Source: Tenacibaculum sp. 190524A05c
GTDB lineage: Bacteria; Bacteroidota; Bacteroidia; Flavobacteriales; Flavobacteriaceae
Assembly (NCBI RefSeq): GCF_964036595.1
Contig: NZ_OZ038523.1
Coordinates: 3,726,501-3,790,500 of the forward strand
DNA length: 64,000 nt
Direction of reading: 5' to 3'
Each line of letters opens with the position of its first letter. Positions within the stretch are counted from its first letter, which is position 1. Of this stretch, positions 56,738 to 64,000 are shown one piece after another. The notes under the pieces were generated by a model. The model had not been told where the DNA came from and made no database searches. It saw only the letters and a program-made list of their open reading frames with translations. Both the position numbers and the translations under genes were made by a program.

Positions 56738-56787
56738 ACAGTTCAGAATAATTGACTTTCTATTGCAGGAGTTTCATTTGATTTTTG
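56738..56787 (+). promoter_or_regulatory. LytTR-type box and promoter of TonB receptor 2
   Basis: ACAGTTCAG (56738-56746), exactly 33 nt (56747-56779), then GATTTTTG (56780-56787). The ATG at 56811 is 23 nt further. The box matches the LytTR consensus fully. The second box expected 21 bp upstream (56717-56725) is degenerate, but another consensus match, ACCGTTTGT, lies at 56698-56706. Confidence 0.65.
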
Positions 56788-59201
56788 AGGAAACATTAAA
56801 TCTTAATCGTATGAAAAATTTTCTTCTCGTCGTATTTCTTTGTTTTCAAGTTCTAGTACAAGGACAAAATAACGGGGTTATTAAAGGAAGTGTTATTGAT
56901 AAACAATCTGAAATTCCTTTAGTAGGAGCAACGGTTGAATTATTAGGTGCTGAACAACCAACTGGAGTATCTACTGATATTGACGGATATTTTAAATTAC
57001 AAAATGTTCCATTAGGTAGAAGAACTGTAAGAGTAAGTTTTGTTGGTTATGAATCTGTAACTATTCCAAATGTTGTAGTTACTTCAGGTAAAGATGCTGT
57101 AATCAATATTTCATTAAAGGAAGCATTTGATAGTTTAGAAGAAATCGTAATTAGTTCTGCTACCAAAAAGGACAAAGCAATTAATACCTTAACTTCTGTT
57201 TCAGCAAGGCAGTTTAGTTTAGAAGAGGTTACTCGTTTTTCTGGCGGACGTGCTGATGTAGGAAGATTGGCAGCTAATTTAGCAGGAGTTTCGTCTCCAG
57301 ATGATAGCCGAAATGATATTGTAATTCGAGGAAATTCTCCTGTTGGATTATTATGGAGACTGGAAGGAATTCCTATTCCAAATCCAAATCACTTTGCTGC
57401 TTTTGGAAGTACAGGAGGTCCAGTTTCTGCTGTAAACACAAACATGCTGAAAAACTCAGATTTTATCACTTCAGCTTTTCCTGCAGAATACGGAAATGCA
57501 ATTGGAGGTGTTTTTGACCTTGGTTTTAGAAAAGGGAATAAAGATGAATATGAATATACACTGCAAGCTGGAGCGTTTTCTGGTCTTGAAGCTATGGCTG
57601 AAGGTCCGCTAGGAAAAAATAATGGCTCGTTTTTAGTTGCCGGACGATATTCATTAGTTGGATTAATTGGAGCAGGAGCTGGTGGAGCTTCTTCTGCAAC
57701 ACCAAATTATTATGACATTTCTTATAATATAGACTTCGGTAAAAGTAAATTCGGAAACTTTTCATTGTTTGGAATCTTTGGGAATTCAGATATTGACTTT
57801 TTAGGAGATAGTATTGATGAAGATGATTTGTTTGCAGCAGAAGATGAAGATTTATTTGTGAAATCAGGATTAGGAGTATTTGGTTTGAAGCATCAAATTA
57901 CAATTGGTGAAAGTTCTTATTTAAAAACTATAATTTCTAATTCGTTTACAAAAAGTGATATTTTCTCAGACCGATATATTAATAAAAACACTGCGCAAGA
58001 AAGAGTAATTAGGTATTTGGAAGCTGACAACATAGAAGATAGGTGGTCATTTTCTACATTATTTAATTCTAAGTTGAGTAATAAAAACACACTAAGAGCT
58101 GGTGTGTTGGTTGAGAGTTTTAACATCGATACAACGCTAAAGGATAGAGAAGGACAGCCAGATTTAAATAACGATTTAGATCCTGATTTAGTAACAATTC
58201 GTGATGTAGATGAGAATATGACTATTGTTCAACCATTTGTTCAAGGTCAGTTTCGCTTTACCGAGAATTTAACGTTGAACGCTGGATTACATAGTCAGTA
58301 TAGTACGCTTAATGAACAATTTGTAGTAGAGCCTAGAGCTGGGGTGAATTACAAGTTGTCTAAAAATCATAGCATAAGTTTTGGATACGGATTGCATTAT
58401 CAACCAATTTCGTCAGCTATTTTATTTTTAAATGAAAATGTAAACGGACAATCAGTTCAAACGAATAAAGATTTGGATTTTGTTCAAAGCAATCATTTTG
58501 TATTAGGCTATGATGCTAAGTTGGGAAGAAGTTGGAGAAGTAAAGTAGAGGTATATTATCAAGATATTTCCAATGCGGCAGTTGAGCCTTTTTCTTCAAG
58601 TTATTCGTCATTAACAGAAGGCGCAGATTTCGAGTTTGATGATAATAGAGTTTCCTTAGTAAATGATGGGACTGGTTTTAATCGAGGAATAGAATTGACT
58701 CTAGAAAAGTTTTTTAGCGATGGATATTACGGATTGTTAACAACTTCTTTTTTTGAAAGTAAATATAAAGGAAGTGATGGTGTTGAAAGAAATACTCCGT
58801 TTAATAATGGTTATGTTGTAAATCTATTAACAGGTAGAGAATTTAGTATCGGTAAATCTGGAAAAGATGTGTTGTTTTTCGATACGAGGGTTTCATTTTC
58901 TGGAGGTAGATATTATACGCCAATTGATTTGAATGCTTCAGTGCAGGCGGGGTTTGAGATTTTACAGGAAGATTTAGCGTTCAGTCAGCAATATGATGAT
59001 TATTTCCGTTGGGATTTAAAGTTTGGAATTAAATTGAATAGTAAAAACAAAAAGCAATCGCATCAATTTTACTTAGATATTCAGAACGTTACGGATAGAG
59101 ATAATGTTTTTGTAAGAAGGTATAACCGATTAACGAATGAAGTCAATCAAGTAGATCAAATTGGTTTCTTCCCAGATTTTGGGTATCGATTCCAGTTTTA
59201 G
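56763..59201 (+). CDS. TonB-dependent receptor 2 with CarboxypepD_reg domain
   Basis: The likely start is ATG 56811 (MKNFLLVVFLCFQVLVQGQ, signal peptide), giving 796 aa; the 16 residues from 56763 overlap the predicted promoter. A CarboxypepD_reg domain (GVIKGSVIDKQSEIPLVGATVELLG...GVSTDIDGYFKLQNVPLGRRTVRVSFVGY) and a plug (NLAGVSSPDDSRNDIVIRGNSPVGLLWRLEGIPIPNPNHF) precede a 22-strand-type barrel ending DFGYRFQF. Ligand unknown. It is divergent from the LytSR operon and carries the same promoter design as TonB receptor 1. Confidence 0.9.
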   Translation: MQEFHLIFEETLNLNRMKNFLLVVFLCFQVLVQGQNNGVIKGSVIDKQSEIPLVGATVELLGAEQPTGVSTDIDGYFKLQNVPLGRRTVRVSFVGYESVTIPNVVVTSGKDAVINISLKEAFDSLEEIVISSATKKDKAINTLTSVSARQFSLEEVTRFSGGRADVGRLAANLAGVSSPDDSRNDIVIRGNSPVGLLWRLEGIPIPNPNHFAAFGSTGGPVSAVNTNMLKNSDFITSAFPAEYGNAIGGVFDLGFRKGNKDEYEYTLQAGAFSGLEAMAEGPLGKNNGSFLVAGRYSLVGLIGAGAGGASSATPNYYDISYNIDFGKSKFGNFSLFGIFGNSDIDFLGDSIDEDDLFAAEDEDLFVKSGLGVFGLKHQITIGESSYLKTIISNSFTKSDIFSDRYINKNTAQERVIRYLEADNIEDRWSFSTLFNSKLSNKNTLRAGVLVESFNIDTTLKDREGQPDLNNDLDPDLVTIRDVDENMTIVQPFVQGQFRFTENLTLNAGLHSQYSTLNEQFVVEPRAGVNYKLSKNHSISFGYGLHYQPISSAILFLNENVNGQSVQTNKDLDFVQSNHFVLGYDAKLGRSWRSKVEVYYQDISNAAVEPFSSSYSSLTEGADFEFDDNRVSLVNDGTGFNRGIELTLEKFFSDGYYGLLTTSFFESKYKGSDGVERNTPFNNGYVVNLLTGREFSIGKSGKDVLFFDTRVSFSGGRYYTPIDLNASVQAGFEILQEDLAFSQQYDDYFRWDLKFGIKLNSKNKKQSHQFYLDIQNVTDRDNVFVRRYNRLTNEVNQVDQIGFFPDFGYRFQF

Positions 59202-59250
59202 AAAAAGATTTATGTTTTATTATAAGTTTGTTACGCTATAAACATAAAGG

Positions 59251-59276
59251 AGCTTCAAGGAAACTTGAAGCTTTTT
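59251..59276 (+). terminator. Terminator of TonB receptor 2
   Basis: AGCTTCAAG (59251-59259), GAAA tetraloop, CTTGAAGCT (59264-59272), then T residues. The identical 22-nt hairpin occurs on the minus strand after tRNA-Ser. Confidence 0.88.
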
Positions 59277-59306
59277 ATTTGAGTTGATTCTAATGTAGAT
59301 AATGAA

Positions 59307-59534
59307 TTATTCGGTTCCGATCTTATCAATTTCTGACTTTCTTTTAATTGGAGTTGATTTATCTTTTTTGGCAAGAACAAGTAATAATATAAAACCAATT
59401 ATAATCCCTGGCCAAAGCAAAAGTTTAAAAACAAGTTCACTATCGAATATTTTTGATATAAAACGACATAATACAGGGTACAATATAAATGCAATTGCAA
59501 GTGCGTATATTCTTTGATTATTTTTTTTACTCAT
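59307..59534 (-). CDS. Small two-helix membrane protein
   Basis: Not recognised. A 75-aa protein, MSKKNNQRIYALAIAFILYPVLC..., with two hydrophobic helices (about 9-28 and 37-56) and a Lys-rich cytosolic tail (KKDKSTPIKRKSEIDKIGTE). Positive residues flank both helices, as in a genuine membrane protein. An overlapping plus-strand frame lacks such order and was rejected. Confidence 0.55.
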   Translation of the reverse strand: MSKKNNQRIYALAIAFILYPVLCRFISKIFDSELVFKLLLWPGIIIGFILLLVLAKKDKSTPIKRKSEIDKIGTE

Positions 59535-59616
59535 TGTGGTAAGAGATGACGAGTTAATTTTTTATTTTGGATTTTTTACATTTTAATTTAGGTGATTTTT
59601 CAATTTTGTTTTTTTA

Positions 59617-59775
59617 TCAAGAAATAAATGCTGCGTACAATACCACCATTAGAATAGTGATGGCTTTAGAAGCGTTTTTTGCTAGTTTTTGGTAGTCTTC
59701 TGTGATAAAGTATTTAATACAAATATCAATAATTATAGCGGTTAAGAAACCGTATAAGTAAACATAGTGATTCAT
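59617..59775 (-). CDS. 52-aa two-helix membrane protein
   Basis: Translated directly from the minus strand: MNHYVYLYGFLTAIIIDICI at the N-terminus, then KYFITEDYQKLAKNASK, then AITILMVVLYAAFIS. Two membrane helices joined by a charged loop; stop TGA at 59617-59619. Below usual ORF length limits. Balanced composition and position among other small membrane genes support it, but without homology evidence. Confidence 0.45.
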   Translation of the reverse strand: MNHYVYLYGFLTAIIIDICIKYFITEDYQKLAKNASKAITILMVVLYAAFIS

Positions 59776-60053
59776 TTTTGGAAGGTTGTTGGTTAATCGT
59801 TTATATAGGCTGTTGCTATCGAAATCACTTCATTTTTAAGCAAAATGAAAGATTTGTAATAGTAAAAATGTGTGAAAACGGAGGCATAAAGAAAAGCCTT
59901 GAAAAGCTTCTGGAGAAATGTTTTTCGTTCATAGTTTTTTAATGGTAAAACTAAGGAAATTAAGCGTGTAAACATAATTTTTTTAAAACTGAAGAAGATT
60001 TTAGGCTATGTTATGATTAGGTAGTCTGCAGCTAGTGAATATGTTAGATTGTG

Positions 60054-60359
60054 CTATGAAAACCATAACCAAAAGGGAAGTTTTAAAACTAAATAACCAA
60101 GAATCATTAGTATTACTGGAGCAATTAAGTTTTTCAACTTTTCTTTCAGAAATATGGAAAATAAAGCAAAAATTAGTGCTAAAATAAATGAAGAGATTGC
60201 AAAGGGTAAAATAGAATGAAGTAAATGTTTTAATCCGTATAAGGCTTTCGTTTTTCCTGTAGCTTTCATGAAGCCGATGTATAAATCAATTTGCATGATA
60301 ATACCAAGGAAGACTGTTATGCCGATAAGTATAGTAGAAGTTTTAGTGGATTTTTTCAT
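60054..60359 (-). CDS. Hypothetical 101-aa membrane protein
   Basis: Not recognised. Three hydrophobic segments (STILIGITVFLGIIMQIDLYIG, SILPFAISSFILALIFALFSIF, LIAPVILMILGYLVLKLPFWLWF) separated by Lys-rich loops following the positive-inside rule. No partner gene suggests a function. It lies in a run of short minus-strand membrane proteins between TonB receptor 2 and tRNA-Ser. Confidence 0.55.
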   Translation of the reverse strand: MKKSTKTSTILIGITVFLGIIMQIDLYIGFMKATGKTKALYGLKHLLHSILPFAISSFILALIFALFSIFLKEKLKNLIAPVILMILGYLVLKLPFWLWFS

Positions 60360-60520
60360 AACAGTATTTTTTAATGCATTTTGATCAAGAATACGGATAT
60401 TAAATTTAATGAACTTGCCACAAAATCCCTAAAAGTAAAATTGTGATAATTGTACTCACTATAATAAAAATAGGAGTCAGTGTGAGGTAATACTTTTTTA
60501 TGGCAATATTATAAAAACAA

Positions 60521-60549
60521 AAAAGCTTCAAGTTTCCTTGAAGCTTTTG
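60521..60549 (-). terminator. Terminator of tRNA-Ser
   Basis: On the minus strand AGCTTCAAG, GAAA, CTTGAAGCT followed by TTTTT; plus-strand coordinates of the stem are 60524-60545. It starts directly after the tRNA 3' end. Confidence 0.88.
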
Positions 60550-60635
60550 CGGTGAAAGAGGGATTCGAACCCCCGGACCTGTTACAGTCAATGGTTTTCA
60601 AGACCACCGCATTCGACCACTCTGCCATTTCACCA
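60550..60635 (-). tRNA. tRNA-Ser (anticodon TGA)
   Basis: Read on the minus strand: acceptor GGTGAAA pairs with TTTCACC plus G discriminator. Anticodon stem GGTGGTC/GACC-region with loop CTTGAAA gives anticodon TGA. It has a long class II variable arm and T arm CCGGGGG-TTCGAAT-CCC. 86 nt, no encoded CCA. Confidence 0.96.
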
Positions 60636-60863
60636 GTCGACTAACGATTACTCGTTTGCGGGTGCAAATATAACAACCTTTTTGAATTAACGAAAAGAAA
60701 AAGACATTTTTTTGAGTTGTTTTTTTTGTTTGGTTTGTAAGGTGTTTACAATCAAATGTATAAAGAATGATTTTTTTTATGGATTATTTCAAGAGATTGT
60801 AGCTTTATTTCATAAATGGAAAATTCCGCTAGAATTATTACCATATTTATCGTTTTAAAAGCA

Positions 60864-60893
60864 TTTGTTTTTTCTCTTAAATAGTTACCTTCG
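60864..60893 (+). promoter_or_regulatory. Promoter of aroC
   Basis: TTTG (60864-60867), 18 nt, TACCTTCG (60886-60893), one change from TAnnTTTG. The ATG is 25 nt on. Between the tRNA and here (60636-60860) only AT-rich non-coding sequence was seen. Confidence 0.6.
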
Positions 60894-60918
60894 TTTTTTA
60901 ATTTTTTAAAGCAAGTTT

Positions 60919-61980
60919 ATGTTCAATTCTTTTGGAAATATTTTAAGACTTACTTCTTTCGGGGAATCACATGGTGTAGCAATTGGTGGAGTTATTGATG
61001 GCTTTCCTGCTGGTATTGAAATTGATTTTGACGCCGTTCAGAAAGAGTTGGACAGACGTAAACCGGGGCAATCAAAAATTGTAACTCAACGTAAAGAACC
61101 AGATACTGTAGAGTTTTTATCTGGAATTTTTGAAGGGAAATCAACAGGAATGCCTATTGGTTTTGTTATAAAAAACACAAACCAAAAGAGTAAAGACTAC
61201 AGTCATAACACAAATGTGTATAGGCCTTCTCACGCGGATTATACCTATGATAAAAAATATGGAATTCGGGATCATAGAGGAGGAGGAAGAACTTCTGCTA
61301 GAGAAACTGCAAATTGGGTTGTTGCTGGTGCATTAGCTAAGCAAATGCTGAGTCAGATAGAAATAAATGCATTTACTTCTTCTGTAGGAGAAATCTTTAT
61401 GAATAAACCATATCAAGATTTAGATTTTTCTAAAACAGAGAGTAATATTGTTCGTTGTCCAGATGAGAATTCTGCCGAAGCGATGATTGCTAAAATCCAA
61501 GAAATTAGAAAAGCTGGAGATACAATTGGAGGAACAATTACTTGTGTTGCTCAAAATGTTCCCGTAGGTTTAGGAGAGCCAATTTTCCACAAACTACATG
61601 CAGAATTAGGAAAAGCAATGTTATCTATAAATGCAGTAAAAGGTTTTGAATTTGGAAGTGGATTCTGCGGTGCTAAAATGAAAGGTTCTGAGCATAATGA
61701 TATCTTTAATACAGATGGAACTACTCAATCGAACTTATCTGGAGGAATTCAAGGAGGAGTTTCTAATGGAATGGATATTTACTTTAGAGTAGCATTCAAA
61801 CCAGTAGCTACAATTATGCAAAATCAATCTACAATTAACTCAGAAGGAGAAGCTACAGAAATTCACGGAAAAGGAAGACATGATCCTTGTGTTGTTCCAA
61901 GAGCTGTTCCTATTGTTGAAGCATTAACGGCCTTAGTTATTGCTGATTTTGTATTAATGAACAGAACAAGAAAAGCTTAA
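60919..61980 (+). CDS. aroC: Chorismate synthase
   Basis: A 353-aa protein with family signatures [94 protein letters not shown] and [18 protein letters not shown]. It converts EPSP to chorismate using reduced FMN, the last step of the shikimate pathway. Stand-alone gene with its own promoter. Confidence 0.98.
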   Translation: MFNSFGNILRLTSFGESHGVAIGGVIDGFPAGIEIDFDAVQKELDRRKPGQSKIVTQRKEPDTVEFLSGIFEGKSTGMPIGFVIKNTNQKSKDYSHNTNVYRPSHADYTYDKKYGIRDHRGGGRTSARETANWVVAGALAKQMLSQIEINAFTSSVGEIFMNKPYQDLDFSKTESNIVRCPDENSAEAMIAKIQEIRKAGDTIGGTITCVAQNVPVGLGEPIFHKLHAELGKAMLSINAVKGFEFGSGFCGAKMKGSEHNDIFNTDGTTQSNLSGGIQGGVSNGMDIYFRVAFKPVATIMQNQSTINSEGEATEIHGKGRHDPCVVPRAVPIVEALTALVIADFVLMNRTRKA

Positions 61981-61997
61981 GAGAAGCTTTTCTATTT
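61969..61997 (+). terminator. Terminator overlapping the aroC stop
   Basis: AGAAAAGCTT (61969-61978) and AAGCTTTTCT (61984-61993) pair around the stop codon. The T run is short, so efficiency is uncertain. Confidence 0.5.
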
Positions 61998-62026
61998 ATT
62001 AATAACTCGTATTTTCTATTAAAAAA

Positions 62027-62049
62027 TTAAGTAACTTTGTGTTACTTAA
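62027..62049 (+). promoter_or_regulatory. Promoter with embedded palindrome upstream of the radical SAM gene
   Basis: TAACTTTG (62032-62039) is an exact TAnnTTTG. It lies inside a perfect inverted repeat TTAAGTAAC-TTTGT-GTTACTTAA (62027-62049), which also covers the expected transcript start. The leader to the ATG at 62154 is about 110 nt. Confidence 0.6.
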
Positions 62050-62153
62050 ACGGATGATTTCGTTAATTGTAACGAGGTTGTATCGAGAAGTTATTTCTAC
62101 TTTTTCTCGCTAAAATCATTCACTATTTATTGTTGAATTTTAAATGATTTTAT

Positions 62154-63218
62154 ATGGACTTTATAAAAGGTAGAGGTGCACAGCATAATACCCATAATCG
62201 ATTTTTACAGCACAGTCATGAGGTTTTAGATGACTTTTTGAATTATTGTGAATCACAGAATGAAGAATCAGAAGACAATAAAACTTCTTACTTAGAAATT
62301 TTTCCTAAAACTATTCTAAACAAAGTAAATAGTCCAGATGTCGGATTTAGTTATTCCATGAATCCTTATCAGGGTTGTGAACATGGTTGCATTTATTGCT
62401 ATGCTAGAAATTCTCATGAATATTGGGGATATTCTGCAGGTTTAGATTTTGAACGAAAAATCTTATATAAGTCTAATGCTGCCGAACTTTTAGAGAAAAA
62501 ACTAAGAAGTAGAAGTTGGATTCCAGAACGTATAATGCTATCAGGAAATACGGATTGTTATCAACCGCTTGAAAAGAAATTAGAGATTACGAGAAGTATG
62601 CTCAAAGTTCTTTTGAAGTTGAAACATCCAGTGGGTATTATCACGAAAAATGCTTTAATCTTAAGAGATTTAGATATATTAAAAGAAATGGCTGAATTAA
62701 ATTTAGTCAGTGTGAGTATTTCTATAACATCTCTTTCTGAAAAAACAAGAAGAACACTGGAACCCAGAACCGCGAGTATAAAAAGAAGGTTAGAAACGGT
62801 ACAAAAATTAAGTGATAACGGAATTCCTGTTAATGTAATGATGGCCCCAATCATACCAGGAATTAATAATCATGAAATCCTTCCTATGGTTAAAAAAGTA
62901 AGTGAACTTGGAGTAACATCTGTTGGATATACAGTAGTGAGATTAAATGGAGCGATTGGAGAAATATTTACAAATTGGGTTCAGAAAGCTTATCCTGATA
63001 GAGCAAATAAAATTCTAAATCAAATTAAAGAAAGCCACGGAGGTTCATTAAACGATTCTAGATATGGAACTCGAATGAGAGGCGAAGGTAAATTTGTAGA
63101 GCAGATTGCGATGCAATTCAAGTTAGCAAAGAAGCTGTACTTAATAGATAAAGAGCCAATTAAACTTGATTACAGTTTGTTCGATAAACATCAAACAAAT
63201 CAAATGAAGTTGTTTTAG
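62154..63218 (+). CDS. PA0069-family radical SAM protein
   Basis: A 354-aa protein with the radical SAM cluster motif in MNPYQGCEHGCIYCYAR (Cx3Cx2C), KTILNKVNSPDVGFSYSMNPYQG before it, and SGNTDCYQPLEKKLEITRSMLKVLLK, ITKNALILRDLDIL and VMMAPIIPGINNHEI after it. It begins with the typical KGRGAQ. This is the PA0069/SplB-like subgroup, whose reaction is not known. Under its own palindrome-containing promoter. Confidence 0.9.
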   Translation: MDFIKGRGAQHNTHNRFLQHSHEVLDDFLNYCESQNEESEDNKTSYLEIFPKTILNKVNSPDVGFSYSMNPYQGCEHGCIYCYARNSHEYWGYSAGLDFERKILYKSNAAELLEKKLRSRSWIPERIMLSGNTDCYQPLEKKLEITRSMLKVLLKLKHPVGIITKNALILRDLDILKEMAELNLVSVSISITSLSEKTRRTLEPRTASIKRRLETVQKLSDNGIPVNVMMAPIIPGINNHEILPMVKKVSELGVTSVGYTVVRLNGAIGEIFTNWVQKAYPDRANKILNQIKESHGGSLNDSRYGTRMRGEGKFVEQIAMQFKLAKKLYLIDKEPIKLDYSLFDKHQTNQMKLF

Positions 63219-63223
63219 GTTCT

Positions 63224-64000
63224 TTACTTAATGTCTAAAAATATTCCTCCTGAAAATGATGCGTTGGCAGCAATAATACGCCCATCAAATGCTGAATCAA
63301 AATTAGCAGAGATTCCAAAGCTTTTTGTGAAGTAATACGCAAGTTCAAATCCAAAACTACTAAACTCAATATTATTTGCAAAAATGCTCCCGTTACTGGT
63401 TATAGCATTTAGACTTCCATTTTTTAATGATTTTAAGATATTTAGTCTAGTTATAAACCATAATTTGTTCTCCAGGAAATTTATTCCTCCTTCCAATCCA
63501 GTTCTAAATTCATCAGAAAACCCTTCTGATCTGTTATTGTAGCCTAAATAAGATTTAGCATAAAAAGGTAAATCGTAGACTTTACCACTATAACCTAAAT
63601 ACGTTGAAATGTACTGGTTAAATTCACCATCACCAGTTTGAAAACTTCCATCGCTTCCCCCACTATCATTACCAGTGGGAAGTCCTAAAATAAGTTTTAC
63701 AGATGCAGCCCAGTTGTTTTTTTGGTAAATATTATAATTAACTCCTAAGTCAATATCTCCTAAAGAACTTACAGTTTCTCCAGCGCTAATTACGCTCCCA
63801 TTGGTTCCAGAAATTTGGTTATTCTGAGAAATACTTGAGTAAAAAGGTAAGAAAGTAATTATATCTAGTTTGCTGGTAATACCATATTCTCCATAGAGAT
63901 TTAAGTTGAATTGAGTTCTAGTCACATTTGGATCAATGGCTCCAGTGTCCGTGTAGTGTTGATCTGATTGCAAATACCAAGCTCCTAATTTTAAATAACC
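63224..64000 (-). CDS. Outer-membrane beta-barrel protein, truncated by window edge
   Basis: The minus-strand frame runs open to the window end (in-frame residues before 63973 read YLKLGAWY), so the N-terminus is missing. The TTG at 63973 is not the start. The visible 259 residues alternate amphipathic strands (TRTQFNLNLYGEYGITSKLDIITFLPFYSS, LGDIDLGVNYNIYQKNNWAASVKLILGLPTGNDSGG, EFNQYISTYLGYSGKVYDLPFYAKSYLGYN). They end GGIFLDIK, like the phenol-degradation-meta/transporter-type barrels. Convergent with the radical SAM gene (5 nt gap). Substrate unknown. Confidence 0.7.
   Translation of the reverse strand, partial: GYLKLGAWYLQSDQHYTDTGAIDPNVTRTQFNLNLYGEYGITSKLDIITFLPFYSSISQNNQISGTNGSVISAGETVSSLGDIDLGVNYNIYQKNNWAASVKLILGLPTGNDSGGSDGSFQTGDGEFNQYISTYLGYSGKVYDLPFYAKSYLGYNNRSEGFSDEFRTGLEGGINFLENKLWFITRLNILKSLKNGSLNAITSNGSIFANNIEFSSFGFELAYYFTKSFGISANFDSAFDGRIIAANASFSGGIFLDIK

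Noticed and set aside
59302..59517. Plus-strand frame antisense to the 75-aa membrane protein
   Set aside because: The minus-strand product has ordered helices and charged tail, the plus-strand one does not.
59793..59975. 60-aa minus-strand frame with Tyr/Phe-rich segment
   Set aside because: No convincing membrane or soluble pattern, and no promoter; too weak to list as a gene.
60406..60591. 61-aa minus-strand frame ending in a hydrophobic helix
   Set aside because: Its first third is tRNA-Ser sequence and terminator. The remaining 34-residue hydrophobic part has no ATG, GTG or TTG start in frame.

Overview
The window is about 64 kb of a low-GC genome from the Bacteroidota, most likely a marine member of the Flavobacteriaceae (Tenacibaculum or a relative). 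The evidence is Bacteroidetes-type promoters (TAnnTTTG at -7, often TTTG about 19 nt upstream), absence of Shine-Dalgarno signals, a type IX secretion sorting domain, CarboxypepD_reg/TonB receptors, PafA-type phosphatase, CtlX hydrolase, LytTR regulators and flavobacterial gene order. No phage, IS element or CRISPR array was seen.

Layout. 1-12.8 kb: S10/spc/alpha ribosomal gene run from the 3' part of rpsC to rplQ, with secY, infA and rpoA. It is interrupted between rpsN and rpsH by a terminator, a membrane LytTR regulator and an acyltransferase-3 gene. rpsH restarts from its own promoter and a folded leader, and every gap in rpsM-rpsK-rpsD-rpoA-rplQ holds an inverted repeat. 13-18 kb: carA, eno, gltA and an arginine-deiminase-fold hydrolase. 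18-18.7 kb: two small minus-strand genes, one cystatin-like. 18.9-22.9 kb: a 1303-aa T9SS-secreted beta-helix/PKD-like protein. 22.9-31.3 kb: TPP riboswitch and thiS-thiC-(ThiE/TenI-ankyrin fusion)-thiD-thiE-thiG-thiH-lipoprotein-thiF. 31.8-34.4 kb: ctlX and three small Lys-rich secreted proteins. 34.5-37.8 kb: PafA phosphatase, mlaE, mlaF. 37.9-38.1 kb: tRNA-Lys and tRNA-Tyr. 38.3-41.6 kb: PAS histidine kinase, single-domain response regulator, DUF389 membrane protein. 41.7-46.1 kb: TPR protein, DUF2141 protein, TonB-dependent receptor, AraC regulator. 46.2-48.2 kb: pdxH, SixA-like phosphatase, Ppx/GppA. 48.4-50.5 kb: OmpA-family protein built from 23-residue repeats. 50.7-54.6 kb: TPR-CHAT protein and orphan ParA. 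54.7-59.2 kb: LytSR-type two-component system divergent from a second TonB receptor. 59.2-60.4 kb: small membrane proteins. 60.5-64 kb: tRNA-Ser, aroC, PA0069-type radical SAM protein, and a partial outer-membrane protein.

The most notable signal is a shared promoter design upstream of three targets (TonB receptor 1, the DUF2141-TPR pair, TonB receptor 2). Each has a LytTR-type box ACARTTCRG, exactly 33 nt, then a non-canonical -7 element GAnnTTTG, then 21-23 nt to the start codon. In two of the three a second box lies exactly 21 bp further upstream. Similar boxes precede the LytSR genes themselves. I infer an undescribed LytTR-controlled outer-membrane regulon spread over 15 kb. Other points of interest are the ThiE-ankyrin fusion, the repeat-built OmpA protein, the split ribosomal operon with structured leaders, and the cystatin-like protein. 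All functional statements are read from sequence and family knowledge; no database search was run.
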